Positions 15,765 through 24,385 of a stretch of 64,000 nt of DNA are shown here, in pieces. Each line of letters begins with the position of its first letter. Position 1 is the first letter of the stretch. The notes below the pieces were generated by a model. The model did no database searches. It worked only from the letters and a program-made list of their open reading frames with translations, and was not told the DNA's origin. Location of the stretch: positions 62,001 through 126,000 of the forward strand of contig NZ_BARF01000031.1 of the NCBI RefSeq assembly GCF_000367365.1. The letters are read 5' to 3'. Origin of the DNA: Streptomyces prunicolor NBRC 13075. GTDB lineage: Bacteria; Actinomycetota; Actinomycetes; Streptomycetales; Streptomycetaceae. The position numbers and the translations under genes are program-made.

Positions 15765-16703
15765 ATGAGGACGATGTCGATGGCGACAAGCATTTCGCGG
15801 CGGGGCCGCCGGGCGGGCCACAGCCGGCTGCCCTATCTGCTGGTCCTGCCCGCGATCCTGCTCCTCCTGCTGTTCGTGGTCGCCCCCGGGGGCTACGCGC
15901 TGTTCCTCAGCTTCCAGCAGCGCAAGGTCGGCGGGGGCCTGCTGGGATCGGGCAGCAGAACGGTCTTCGCGGGTCTGGACAACTACTCCACCGTGATCCA
16001 CGACACCGAGCTGTGGCACAGCCTGCTCCGGATGCTCCTGGTCGGCGCGATCACCGTACCGGCGACCGTGCTCCTCGCCCTGCTGTTCGCGCTCCTCCTG
16101 GACACGGCGCGAGCCCGGCTCACCCGGTTCGCACGGCTGGCCATCTTCCTGCCGTACGCGGTGCCCGGCGTCATCGCCACCCTCCTGTGGGGCTTCCTCT
16201 ACCTGCCCGCGACCAGCCCCATCGGCGGACAGCACCTCGACTACTTCGGCAGCTCGATGGTCTACGTCTCGGTCGCCAACATCGCGGTGTGGGGCGCGGT
16301 GGGCTTCAACATGGTGGTGATGTACACGTCCCTGCGCGCGCTGCCGCCGGAGATCTACGAGGCAGCCAGGATCGACGGAGCCTCGGAGCTCCAGATAGCG
16401 CTGCGGGTGAAGGTGGCCCTGATCCGTCCCGCCATCGCCATGTGCACCCTGTTCACCGTCCTCGCCGCCCTGCAACTGTTCAACGAGCCCAACACACTGC
16501 AGCCGTTGTCGAACGCCATCTCCCTGACCTGGGTTCCCCTGATGAAGATCTACACCGACGCTTTCGTCGACTCCGACATCCATCTCGCGGCTGCCACCTC
16601 GGTCGTCTTCGCGGCGGGAATCCTCGCCGTCTCGGTGGTCGTCGGACGCCTCGCGCAGACCTGGTGGGGCGCCGCCGGAGCCGCCGGCAAGGAGGGACGA
16701 TGA
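15765..16703 (+). CDS. ABC sugar transporter permease, MalF type
   Basis: A 312-aa inner-membrane protein with six predicted transmembrane helices, starting at LPYLLVLPAILLLLLFVVAPGGYALFLSF. The cytoplasmic EAA loop that docks the ATPase reads EIYEAARIDGASELQIALRVKVALIRPAI. The precise start is uncertain among ATG 15765, 15774 and 15780; the later ones sit better relative to GAGG at 15767-15770. It follows the binding protein by 79 bp and overlaps the next permease by four bases (ATGA), so the three genes form one importer operon. Confidence 0.92.
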   Translation: MRTMSMATSISRRGRRAGHSRLPYLLVLPAILLLLLFVVAPGGYALFLSFQQRKVGGGLLGSGSRTVFAGLDNYSTVIHDTELWHSLLRMLLVGAITVPATVLLALLFALLLDTARARLTRFARLAIFLPYAVPGVIATLLWGFLYLPATSPIGGQHLDYFGSSMVYVSVANIAVWGAVGFNMVVMYTSLRALPPEIYEAARIDGASELQIALRVKVALIRPAIAMCTLFTVLAALQLFNEPNTLQPLSNAISLTWVPLMKIYTDAFVDSDIHLAAATSVVFAAGILAVSVVVGRLAQTWWGAAGAAGKEGR

Positions 16704-17602
16704 CCATCGACACGCCCGCCCGTCCCATCGCATCCCCGGTGACCGTCGCCCGGACCGGACGCCCCCGCCGCAGCCGGACCGCCCTGCTGCCCACCGCGGT
16801 GCTGCTGCTCGGAGCCGTCTACTGCCTGGTGCCGACGCTGTGGATCCTGATCGCTTCCACCAAGTCGCGCAGCGAGCTGTTCTCCACCGCGACCTATCTC
16901 CCGTCGTTCGGCTCGGGGCTGGTGGACAACATCGCCGACCTCTCCTCGTACGACTCGGGCGTCTTCTGGCACTGGATGCTCAACAGCTTCCTGTACGCGG
17001 GGGTCGGCGGTTTCGTGGCCACCGCCGTCTCCGCCGCGACCGGCTACGCCATCGCCAAGTACCGCTTCCGGGGCCGGAGTCTGCTGTTCAACACCATCCT
17101 GGCGGGCGTCCTGCTGCCGCAGGTCGTGCTGGCCGTTCCGCAGTACCTGCTGCTGGCCCGGGTCGGCAGCACCGACAGCTACGCGGCGGTGATCCTGCCC
17201 CAGCTGTTCAACCCCTACGGCATCTACCTGTGCCGGATCTACGCGGCCGCCTCCGTACCCGACTCGCTGCTCGACGCCGGGCGGATGGACGGGGCGAGCG
17301 AGTGGCGGATGTTCTCCGCGATCGGGCTGCGGCTGATGGCACCCGGACTGATCACCGTCTTCCTGCTCCAGTTCATCGTCATCTGGAACAACTTCCTGCT
17401 GCCCTTCGTCATGGTGACGAGCGACGACAAGTTCCCGCTGACGGTCGGCCTGTACAGCCTGCTGCGCCACGGCGCCAACCAGGCGTCCCTGTACTCGCTG
17501 GTGATCACCGGCACCCTGCTGTCCGTCATCCCCGTCATCGCGCTCTTCCTGTCCTTGCAGCGGTACTGGCGCATCGACCTCGTGACCGGTGGCCTCAAGT
17601 AG
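16700..17602 (+). CDS. ABC sugar transporter permease, MalG type
   Basis: This 300-aa permease pairs with the upstream MalF-type protein. It has the MalG-type pattern: first helix LLPTAVLLLGAVYCLVPTLWILIAS, the periplasmic loop, ATGYAIAKYRFRGRSLLFNTILAGVLLPQVVLAVPQYLLL, and EAA loop SLLDAGRMDGASEWRMFSAIGLRLMAP. Ends with ALFLSLQRYWRIDLVTGGLK, the common C-terminus of this family. The ATG at 16700 overlaps the upstream stop and has GGAGGG 5 nt before it. It is the last gene of the importer operon; the next genes run the other way. Confidence 0.93.
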   Translation: MTIDTPARPIASPVTVARTGRPRRSRTALLPTAVLLLGAVYCLVPTLWILIASTKSRSELFSTATYLPSFGSGLVDNIADLSSYDSGVFWHWMLNSFLYAGVGGFVATAVSAATGYAIAKYRFRGRSLLFNTILAGVLLPQVVLAVPQYLLLARVGSTDSYAAVILPQLFNPYGIYLCRIYAAASVPDSLLDAGRMDGASEWRMFSAIGLRLMAPGLITVFLLQFIVIWNNFLLPFVMVTSDDKFPLTVGLYSLLRHGANQASLYSLVITGTLLSVIPVIALFLSLQRYWRIDLVTGGLK

Positions 17603-17673
17603 GCCGAGGTACCGGCGTCGTGACGACGACCCGCGCTCCCGGAGGACACGGTCACCAGCACCTCTCCCGGGCC

Positions 17674-18534
17674 TCACAGCAGTGCCGCTCCCGTCACCGC
17701 CGTCGCGACGAGCACGACGCACATCAGGACGTGGAACGTCACGTCCCGTTTCTGTGAGCGGTGTTCGGCCGCGGGGTCCAGTGTGAAATCGGCCGGGTCG
17801 GTGGGCGTGTGGTGCACCGTGACGTCGCGGCCGTACGCGCCGGCGGGGTCAGGGAGGTTCGACGTGCAGTGGGCCGTGACGGCCGTGCCCTCGCGGGTGG
17901 TGAACGACACGACCGGAGTGATGGTGGTCCAGGTGTCGCCGTCCTCGTCGACGCCGACGTCCTTCAGGACCGCGACGACGTGTCCCGGCACGGTGTCCAT
18001 CGCGGCCAGTCGCTCGATGCGGCGGTTCTTGGCGCGTACCGCCTCGGGCAGATGAACGGCCCCCATCAGCGCCCACGGTCCGCCGAACCCGATCAGTGCG
18101 CACGGCCAGCCCCAGTCCAACGCGGCGAGGACCACCAGGCCGACGTAGACCAGGAAGAGGGCGAAACTCGGCCGGCCAAGGCCGCGGCCGGGCTCCTGCG
18201 GGGTGTTGGAGAACCGGTAGGAGTGCGGTCTGCCCGGCGGGTGGCTGAGTCCGACTTCGCGGCCCTCCCAGGCGACGGTGATCATCTCGCCCCGTTCGCC
18301 GTCGTTCGTCACGGTGACCTGCTGACCCGAGGCCGGGTCGCGGTAGGTGACGACCACCGATATGCCGCCCGTCCGGGACCCGCCGTGCCGGGGCGGCCGT
18401 ACCCGCTCGATCCGTCCGGTGAGCCGGACCGTCCGCTGCGCCTTGGTCACCCCGGCCAGCGACATGCCGTACCCGATCAGCGCCACAACGCCCCACCCCG
18501 CGCACCACAGCACCAGAAACCGGTCCCACCCCAT
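17674..18534 (-). CDS. DUF3592-type membrane protein of unknown function
   Basis: A 286-aa protein with an N-terminal helix (FLVLWCAGWGVVALIGYGMSLAGV). A small beta domain VRLTGRIERVRPPRHGGSRTGGISVVVTYRDPASGQQV follows, of the kind found in DUF3592 proteins (short SH3-like domain between helices). Two central helices (SFALFLVYVGLVVLAALDWGWPCALIGFGGPWALMGAV), a second beta domain (VPGHVVAVLKDVGVDEDG...FTTREGTAVTAHC) and a final helix come after it. The ATG at 18534 was chosen for the AAGGTGGGGG site; a TTG at 18564 would overlap the upstream stop. It follows the membrane protein at 18561 by 26 bp. No function is known; the repeated helix-beta plan suggests a membrane sensor or scaffold. Confidence 0.75.
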   Translation of the reverse strand: MGWDRFLVLWCAGWGVVALIGYGMSLAGVTKAQRTVRLTGRIERVRPPRHGGSRTGGISVVVTYRDPASGQQVTVTNDGERGEMITVAWEGREVGLSHPPGRPHSYRFSNTPQEPGRGLGRPSFALFLVYVGLVVLAALDWGWPCALIGFGGPWALMGAVHLPEAVRAKNRRIERLAAMDTVPGHVVAVLKDVGVDEDGDTWTTITPVVSFTTREGTAVTAHCTSNLPDPAGAYGRDVTVHHTPTDPADFTLDPAAEHRSQKRDVTFHVLMCVVLVATAVTGAALL

Positions 18535-18560
18535 GCGCCCCCACCTTCTGTTCTGTCCGG

Positions 18561-19667
18561 TCAACTGCCGCTACGGCGCAGCACGTTGCCTTGGCCGTCC
18601 GTCTGAACCGTGCCCGTGCCCCCGCCGCCGGTGACCACGATCGTGAGCCTGAGCGAGCCGGAGACACCGTCGGCGGTCAGCTGCCAGCTGCGCGGGGACC
18701 CGACGCCGAGGGTGGTGCCGGCCTCCTCGACCAGCTCGGGAACGCGATCGTAGGGCAGGGACCGCGGGTCGAACCCGGGGGTCCGCAGGTCGGTCGGGGA
18801 GAAGACGACCGTCAGCAGGCGGTTCTGTACGACGACGGTGAGCGCCCGGCGCCTGTCCGCGCCCTGCGTCAACGACTCGACGGCCTCGCGCAGTTCGCCC
18901 TTGTCGAGCATCGACCGGCCGGGACCGAGGGCGACCGTACCCGTCGCAGACGTCACGGTGATCGTTGATGAGGAAGAGGACGGCGAGGAGGTGACGGATG
19001 GCCTTGGGGCGCTGCCCTCGGCGTCGTGGGAGTCGAACAGGTCGGCGCGGAACAGCAGGAGCACGGCCGCCACGCCGAGCAGCAGCCCGAGGAGAGTGAG
19101 GAGCCCGCTGAGACAGCCTTCTGGGGTCTCGTCCTTCATGGCCGGACCGGGCACCGAGTCGATCTGGGCCAGGGCCGCCCGATCCTCCCACTCCGGGGTG
19201 GGCCGCTTCAGGATCCGCGTCTTCCACGGCCGGTCCGGCGGGTACTCGACCACCACGATGCCGCGCCGCCGGTAGTCGGGAAGCTCGACGAGGTTGACGT
19301 CCTGCCGTATCTCGACACGGAACGCGGGTGTGTCGTCCGGCGCGACGGACAGTTCGAAGCGCACCGGTACATCGCTGGCCTCGCCCCCGAAGGCCTCCAG
19401 ACTCTCGATCGCCGCGAGCGCTGTGCGCGGTACGACGGCCGCCTCCCGGGCGCGGTGCGGCAGCGTGGCGAGGAGGAAGAGGAAGAGGAGGCCGTAGGCG
19501 GCGGGCAGGGCCAGGCCCGTGGCGATCAGGGGTGTTCTCTCGACCACGCAGCCACCGATGAAGGCGGTCAGTGATGCCCCGATCACGGCGCCCGTCAGGA
19601 ATCCCAGGGAGAGGTTGGTGGCGGTCCGGGTTTCCGGGCGGTAGGCGGTCGGTGTGCTGCTGTTCAT
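18561..19667 (-). CDS. Membrane protein of unknown function coupled to the ABC importer operon
   Basis: I do not recognise this 368-aa protein. Two N-terminal helices (about 18-40 and 46-68) are followed by a cytoplasmic-type domain (70-180: VPVRFELSVAPDDTPAFRVEIRQDVNLVEL...). A third helix is at about 184-206 (GLLTLLGLLLGVAAVLLLF). A Ser-rich linker (PSVTSSPSSSSSTITVTS) leads to a 150-residue exterior domain ending SGSLRLTIVVTGGGGTGTVQTDGQGNVLRRSGS. The exterior part has a repetitive beta character. Its ATG overlaps the stop of the MalG-type permease by four bases (19664-19667), so it is probably translated with the transporter. The neighbour at 17674 is a similar membrane/beta protein, perhaps its partner. 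Confidence 0.7.
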   Translation of the reverse strand: MNSSTPTAYRPETRTATNLSLGFLTGAVIGASLTAFIGGCVVERTPLIATGLALPAAYGLLFLFLLATLPHRAREAAVVPRTALAAIESLEAFGGEASDVPVRFELSVAPDDTPAFRVEIRQDVNLVELPDYRRRGIVVVEYPPDRPWKTRILKRPTPEWEDRAALAQIDSVPGPAMKDETPEGCLSGLLTLLGLLLGVAAVLLLFRADLFDSHDAEGSAPRPSVTSSPSSSSSTITVTSATGTVALGPGRSMLDKGELREAVESLTQGADRRRALTVVVQNRLLTVVFSPTDLRTPGFDPRSLPYDRVPELVEEAGTTLGVGSPRSWQLTADGVSGSLRLTIVVTGGGGTGTVQTDGQGNVLRRSGS

Positions 19668-20527
19668 TTGAGGCCGGAGTGGGAGAGTCCTTCGATGAAG
19701 TGGCGCTGGGCCAGGACGAAGACGATCAGCATCGGCAGGACGGTCATCGTGGCGGCGGCGAGCTGGGTGTTCCACATCGGGCCGCCGTAGGAGTCGGCGA
19801 AGCGGGTCAGGGCCTGCGGCAGGGTGAACAGGTCCGGTGACGTGAGGTACACCGTGGGTTCCAGGTAGAGGTTCCAGGAGGCGAGGAAGGTCAGGATCGC
19901 CACCGCCGACAGGGCCGGTCGGGCCAGCGGGAGGCAGATCCGCCACCAGATCGCCGGGCGGCCGAGGCCGTCGAGGCGGCCGGCCTCCTCCAGTTCGACG
20001 GGGAGGGCGATGAAGAACTGCCGCATGATGAACGTGGCCAGCGCACACGGTCCGGCCAGGGCGGTCACCAGGATCAGCGGCCAGTGCGTGTTGATCAGGC
20101 CGGCCGATTTGAACAGCTGGAACAGCGGCACGATCGTCACTTCGCTCGGTACCAGCATCCCGGTCAGCACCACCAGGAACAGCGCGTTCGCGCCGGGGAA
20201 CCGGATCCGGGCGAAGGCGTACCCGGCCAGGCTGGACACCAGCAGCGTGATCAGGGTGACCAGTACGGCGATGTAGACACTGTTGAAGTACTGCCGGGCG
20301 AAGGGCTGGAAGGTGAACGCCTCGCGGTACGCGGACAGGGTCGGTGAGTCGGTCCACAGCGACGGCGGGGCCTCGAAGATCTCCGCCAGCGGTTTGACCG
20401 ACGCGGCGACCATCCAGACCGTCGGCACCACGAAGGGGATCGCCAGCACGCCGAGCGCGATCACCAGCAGTGCCGGCCGGAGTCTGCCGGTCCGCACTCC
20501 GCCCATCGTGTCTCGGTCAGTCCTCAT
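19664..20527 (-). CDS. ABC sugar transporter permease, MalG type
   Basis: This 287-aa permease has six helices, the MalG-type core YAFARIRFPGANALFLVVLTGMLVPSEVTIVPLFQLF, and EAA loop ALPVELEEAGRLDGLGRPAIWWRICLPLARPAL. It ends FVLAQRHFIEGLSHSGLK, the usual C-terminus of the CUT1 class. The start at 20527 overlaps the upstream permease stop by 11 bp; ATG 20506 is an alternative that removes the overlap. It belongs to the divergent sugar locus 2 operon (24382 back to 17674) with the MalF-type permease and binding protein, and is followed by the unknown membrane protein. Confidence 0.93.
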   Translation of the reverse strand: MRTDRDTMGGVRTGRLRPALLVIALGVLAIPFVVPTVWMVAASVKPLAEIFEAPPSLWTDSPTLSAYREAFTFQPFARQYFNSVYIAVLVTLITLLVSSLAGYAFARIRFPGANALFLVVLTGMLVPSEVTIVPLFQLFKSAGLINTHWPLILVTALAGPCALATFIMRQFFIALPVELEEAGRLDGLGRPAIWWRICLPLARPALSAVAILTFLASWNLYLEPTVYLTSPDLFTLPQALTRFADSYGGPMWNTQLAAATMTVLPMLIVFVLAQRHFIEGLSHSGLK

Positions 20528-21494
20528 AGAACACCCACTTACGGCGCAGCTGCCATTGCAGCAAGGTGAGCAGCATGACGAAGGACAGCAGCATCAGGGC
20601 CAGCGTCGAGCCGTAGCCGATGTCGTTGAACTTGAAGGCCTGTTGGAACACGTAGTAGACGAGGACCGTGGTGGACAGTCCTGGTCCGCCGCCGGTCAGG
20701 ACGGCGATCTGGGCGAAGGACTGCAGCGCCCCGGCGACCGTGACGATCGCGGTCAGCAGCACCGTCGGGGAGATCATCGGCAAGGTGATCCGGGCGAAGA
20801 CCGTGCGGCTGTTCGCGCCGTCGATGCGGGCCGCCTCGTACAGCTCCCGGGGCACGCCCTGGAGGGCCGCCAGGAACAGCACCATGTTGATGCCGACGCT
20901 GCGCACCACCTGGGTGAGGATCACCGACACCATCGCGGTGTCGCCCTGCTTGAGCCAGTTCGGTCCGTCGATGCCGACGCTGGCCAGCAGGCCGTTGATG
21001 CCGCCGTTGTCCTGGAGCAGGAAGCCCCAGACCAGGGTCCAGGCGACCACGGAGACCACCACGGGGGAGAAGAACAGCGTCCGGAACACCGTGACACCGC
21101 GGAACTTCCGGTTGAGCAGGACGGCGATCAGCAGCCCGAGCGAGATATTGACGATCACCACTCCGCCGGAGAAGAGCAGCGTCGCCAGCAGCACCTTCGG
21201 CAGCTGCGGATCGTCGGCCAGGGCCGCGTAGTGCTCGCCGCCGACGAAGGTCTGTTTGCCGGTGAAGACGTTCCAGTCGTGGAGGCTGTACCAGATCGCC
21301 ATGCCGACCGGCAGCAGGACGAACACCGCCACCCCGACCAGCTGCGGCAGGACGAACAGGTAGCCGGTCAGTACGTCCCGGCGGCGGGAGGTCCAGAAGG
21401 CCGGACCGGCCGGCCCCGATGCGCGCCCGGTCCTGGCGGTGGACCGGGCCGGCGCCCGCTCGACGGCCGGTTCGGCGGCCCGTGTCCCGCTCAC
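20517..21494 (-). CDS. ABC sugar transporter permease, MalF type
   Basis: A 325-aa permease. The first helix begins at DVLTGYLFVLPQLVGVAVFVLLPVGMAIWYSLHDWNVF after a 40-residue Ala/Pro/Arg-rich cytoplasmic tail. EAA loop: VPRELYEAARIDGANSRTVFARITLPMISPTVL. GTG 21494 overlaps the stop of the binding-protein gene (GTGA at 21491-21494), which fixes the start and implies coupled translation. It forms the importer with the permease at 19664 and the lipoprotein at 21491. An ATPase is again absent, consistent with use of a shared ATPase. Confidence 0.93.
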   Translation of the reverse strand: MSGTRAAEPAVERAPARSTARTGRASGPAGPAFWTSRRRDVLTGYLFVLPQLVGVAVFVLLPVGMAIWYSLHDWNVFTGKQTFVGGEHYAALADDPQLPKVLLATLLFSGGVVIVNISLGLLIAVLLNRKFRGVTVFRTLFFSPVVVSVVAWTLVWGFLLQDNGGINGLLASVGIDGPNWLKQGDTAMVSVILTQVVRSVGINMVLFLAALQGVPRELYEAARIDGANSRTVFARITLPMISPTVLLTAIVTVAGALQSFAQIAVLTGGGPGLSTTVLVYYVFQQAFKFNDIGYGSTLALMLLSFVMLLTLLQWQLRRKWVFYED

Positions 21495-22753
21495 TTGGAA
21501 AGAAGGGGCTTGATCGCGGTGCAGACCGACTTCAGGACTGCCGGGACGTCGGCGTCGGCGCGCCACATCGCGTCGAGCGCCGTCTTGCCCTTCTGGGCGA
21601 TCTCTGCCGGGCTGGTGTGGTTGGGCAGCGTGACCGCGTCCGGGAGCTGGTCGACCACCGCGTCCTGGAGCTGGGACGCGCTCAGCACCTTGTTGTTCGC
21701 GGCGAGTTCGGCCCCGGTCAGCAGCGACTTCCGGGGCGGCGGGAAGTACTGGGCCAGCTTGGCGGCGTTCTCCGGATCGGTCAGATAGGCGAGGAAGTCC
21801 GCCGCCTGCTTCGGGTGCTTGCTGGAGGCCAGCACGCCCATCCCGGCCTGGCCCAGCACGGAGTACGTGCCCTTGGGACCCGCCGGCAGCGGGTACAGCC
21901 CGAACTTGAACTTGCCGGTCAGCAGCGAGGCACGGGAGACCTGCGCGACGGTGAAGGCGGCGTCGCCGGCGAAGAAGTCGGCGGTGGTGCCGGGGCCGGG
22001 CATCGCCTTGGTCTTGAACGCCGCGTCGTGCAGGAAGGTGAAGGCCTGCTGCATCTCGGGGCTGTCGAAGGTGCAGGTCTTGCCGTCCGCGCTCCACGCC
22101 GAGGCTCCCCAGCCGGTCCACACGGTGGCCAGCGTGTTCCACGCCGTGTAGTCGAAGTCGCGGACGACGAAGCCGGCCTTGCCGGTCTTGGCGTGCACGG
22201 CCGCTCCGGCCGCCGCGACCTGGTCCCAGGTCAGGGAGGCCGGGTCGATCTTCTGTCCGGCCTTGGCCAACAGGTCGGTGTTCACGTAGAGCGCGTACGG
22301 CGAGTTGGAGAACGGATAGGCGTACAGCGTGCCGTCGCGGCTGAACTCCGCCGTCACGCTGCCGAGCAGGTCGTCGTACTTCCAGCCGGGGGTCGCCTTG
22401 AGCGTGTCCGTCAGCCCGAGCAGCGCGTCGGACGCGATCAGGTCCCGCGACAGGTCGCCCATCCAGGCGAGGTCGGGGGCGTTGCCGCCGGCGATCTGTG
22501 TGGTGAGCGTCGTGTTGTAGTCGGCGAACGGGAGGCTCTCGAAGGTGATCCTCGCGACGTCGGGATGGTCGGCCCGGTAGGCGGCGGCGATGCTGTCGAA
22601 CAGCTTCAACTGGTCCTTGTCCGAGGTCCAGACCGTCATCCGCAGCTCAACTGCCCTGTCGGAGGTGCCGGTTGACGAACCGCCACAGGCCGCGGTCAGC
22701 GCGAGGACCGTCGTCAGGGCGACAGCGCTCAGCACCTTTCTGGTTCTGATCAT
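21491..22753 (-). CDS. Extracellular sugar-binding lipoprotein (ABC importer, CUT1)
   Basis: This 420-aa solute-binding lipoprotein has signal peptide MIRTRKVLSAVALTTVLALT and lipobox TAAC. Family features: VELRMTVWTSDKDQLKLFDSIAAAYRADHPDVARITFESLPFADYNTTLTTQIAGGNAPDLAWMGDLSRDLI, LYAYPFSNSPYALYVNTDLLAKAGQ, and LASSKHPKQAADFLAYLTDPENAAKL. It lies 36 bp downstream of the FAD oxidoreductase and overlaps the permease gene by four bases. The ligand is probably the product of the divergent secreted hydrolase, which is an inference from position only. Confidence 0.93.
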   Translation of the reverse strand: MIRTRKVLSAVALTTVLALTAACGGSSTGTSDRAVELRMTVWTSDKDQLKLFDSIAAAYRADHPDVARITFESLPFADYNTTLTTQIAGGNAPDLAWMGDLSRDLIASDALLGLTDTLKATPGWKYDDLLGSVTAEFSRDGTLYAYPFSNSPYALYVNTDLLAKAGQKIDPASLTWDQVAAAGAAVHAKTGKAGFVVRDFDYTAWNTLATVWTGWGASAWSADGKTCTFDSPEMQQAFTFLHDAAFKTKAMPGPGTTADFFAGDAAFTVAQVSRASLLTGKFKFGLYPLPAGPKGTYSVLGQAGMGVLASSKHPKQAADFLAYLTDPENAAKLAQYFPPPRKSLLTGAELAANNKVLSASQLQDAVVDQLPDAVTLPNHTSPAEIAQKGKTALDAMWRADADVPAVLKSVCTAIKPLLSK

Positions 22754-22789
22754 GGGTGGGTTCCTTTCACGTGCGGGTGCCGGTCCGGC

Positions 22790-24385
22790 TCAGTAGCCGA
22801 CGACCTCGGGCCAGTGGAGTTCGACGCCGGCCTCTACCAGGCGGCGCTGGAACTGCTCGACGAGTGCGGGTTCGGCGGCGACCTGCTGGGGGCTCAGTCC
22901 GCGGTCGAGGCAGAAGGCGGTGAGTTCCCCCGCGGACTCGCCGACGTTCCATTCGACCGGGTGGAGCCGGTAGGCGCCGTTGGTGATGTGGGTGGTGCCG
23001 ATGTTCTTGGCGGCGGGGATCAGGTTCCGGGTCCTGACCGGGACCAGGGCGCCCAGCGGGATCTCGAACGGCGCGGACTCGACGTCGATGTAGTTGTCGC
23101 CGCCGGTCGAGGGGTGCAGATCGATCCGGTACATCCCGACCCCGACGGACGCGTCGAACCGGGCCGGCCCGTCGGACCCGCGGGCCTTGACGGAGATGTC
23201 CTGCTCGCGGACGGTGGTCAGCGCCTTGATCCGGCGGGACTCCCGGATGTACGGGGCCTGCGCGAAACCGTCGTCGGTGCCCACCAGGTCCCCGCGCAGC
23301 CTGAGCCCCGGCCAGCCCCGGCCGCCGTCGGGGCGGGGAGCCTCGGTCTGCAGCCAGTGGACGTAGGCCCGGGACTGCGCCTTCGCCGCGGCCAGGTGCC
23401 GCTCCCGTTCGTCGGTGTCGATGATCGAGCCGCCGACGTAGTCCAGTTGGGGCCAGTTGGCGAGCACGATGTCGCTGTCGTACAGGCCGTCGGTGAAGGT
23501 CTGGCGGGCGGCGATCCGCCGGAACTGCCACAGGTCCCGGTCCCCGGCGTCGAAGCGCGGATCGCCGGAGACGTCCTGCTCCGGGTTGACGATCATGGTG
23601 CGCTGCTCCGGCGCCAGAGTGCGCGGGTTGGGCGCGGTGAACGACAGCATCGGCGCGCCCCAGTAGGGCAGTTCGAAGGAGCGCCACTCGTCGTAGTCGT
23701 CGGGCCGGGCGATCGTGTGGTCCCCGGAGGCGTGGTCGAAGACGAAGCACCACGCGATCGACTGCACGTTTGCCGGGTCGGCGACGTCCGGAGCGCTCGG
23801 CTCGCCGGTGTCGGACCGCGCCTCGGCGCCGACGACGTACTCGGTGCCGGTCAGCGGCAGCAGGTCACCGGTCTCGGTGCCGTCCAGCACGAACTCCGCG
23901 GTGATCACGCTGTGTTGCCCGGTCCGCGGATCCTCGACCGTGACCGTGCGGACCACCCCGTCCACGGTGTCGGCCGCGACCGGGACCGCGGGCTGCAGGA
24001 CGGTCAGCCGGCCGCTCGACCGGTACGGCGCGAGGAGGGCCTCGATCACCGCGAGTGCCACCCGCGGCTCGTGGCACAGCCGGCTCACCCGGCCGCGCCC
24101 CGGGTTGAGTTCACGGTCCGCGCGGGCCTTGTCCGAGAGCGGGTAGTGGTCCCGGTAGTAGCGGCGGATGTTCTCCCGCAGCGTCCGGTAGCGGGCGGTC
24201 ACGCCGAACTGCTCCACCCAGATGTGCTCGTCCGGCGGCACCGCCTGCGAGGTCAACTGGCCGCCCAGCCAAGGGTGTTCCTCGGTCAGCACGACCCGGT
24301 GTCCGCGCTGGAGCAGCGCGAGAGCGGCTGCCACCGACCCGAGTCCGCCGCCTATGACCGCCACCTCTGTGTCGATCCTGTTCAC
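22790..24385 (-). CDS. FAD-dependent oxidoreductase in a sugar-uptake operon
   Basis: This 531-aa cytoplasmic flavoprotein has an N-terminal dinucleotide-binding motif (TEVAVIGGGLGSVAAALALLQRGHRVVLTEE), the HPWLGGQLTSQAVPP segment with a Gly-rich flavin-contact loop, and DGTETGDLLPLTGTEY in the middle. At the C-terminus is LIPAAKNIGTTHITNGAYRLHPVEWNVGESAGELTAFCLDRGLSPQQV, typical of the FAD_oxidored (PF12831-like) class often named simply 'FAD-dependent oxidoreductase'. GTG 24385 overlaps the LacI stop (GTGA). No signal peptide, so it acts inside the cell, presumably on the imported sugar or a derivative. The reaction is unknown; these proteins recur in carbohydrate operons without an assigned substrate. 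Confidence 0.88.
   Translation of the reverse strand: MNRIDTEVAVIGGGLGSVAAALALLQRGHRVVLTEEHPWLGGQLTSQAVPPDEHIWVEQFGVTARYRTLRENIRRYYRDHYPLSDKARADRELNPGRGRVSRLCHEPRVALAVIEALLAPYRSSGRLTVLQPAVPVAADTVDGVVRTVTVEDPRTGQHSVITAEFVLDGTETGDLLPLTGTEYVVGAEARSDTGEPSAPDVADPANVQSIAWCFVFDHASGDHTIARPDDYDEWRSFELPYWGAPMLSFTAPNPRTLAPEQRTMIVNPEQDVSGDPRFDAGDRDLWQFRRIAARQTFTDGLYDSDIVLANWPQLDYVGGSIIDTDERERHLAAAKAQSRAYVHWLQTEAPRPDGGRGWPGLRLRGDLVGTDDGFAQAPYIRESRRIKALTTVREQDISVKARGSDGPARFDASVGVGMYRIDLHPSTGGDNYIDVESAPFEIPLGALVPVRTRNLIPAAKNIGTTHITNGAYRLHPVEWNVGESAGELTAFCLDRGLSPQQVAAEPALVEQFQRRLVEAGVELHWPEVVGY

Noticed and set aside
17603..17673. Possible terminator between the convergent permease and DUF3592-like genes
   Set aside because: Only a weak CCCGG...CCGGG stem with mismatches and no U tract could be found.
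20283..21788. A 501-codon open frame on the plus strand
   Set aside because: Antisense to two ABC permeases and the binding protein of sugar locus 2. Its Gln/Asp/His-rich composition without motifs is typical of antisense shadows.
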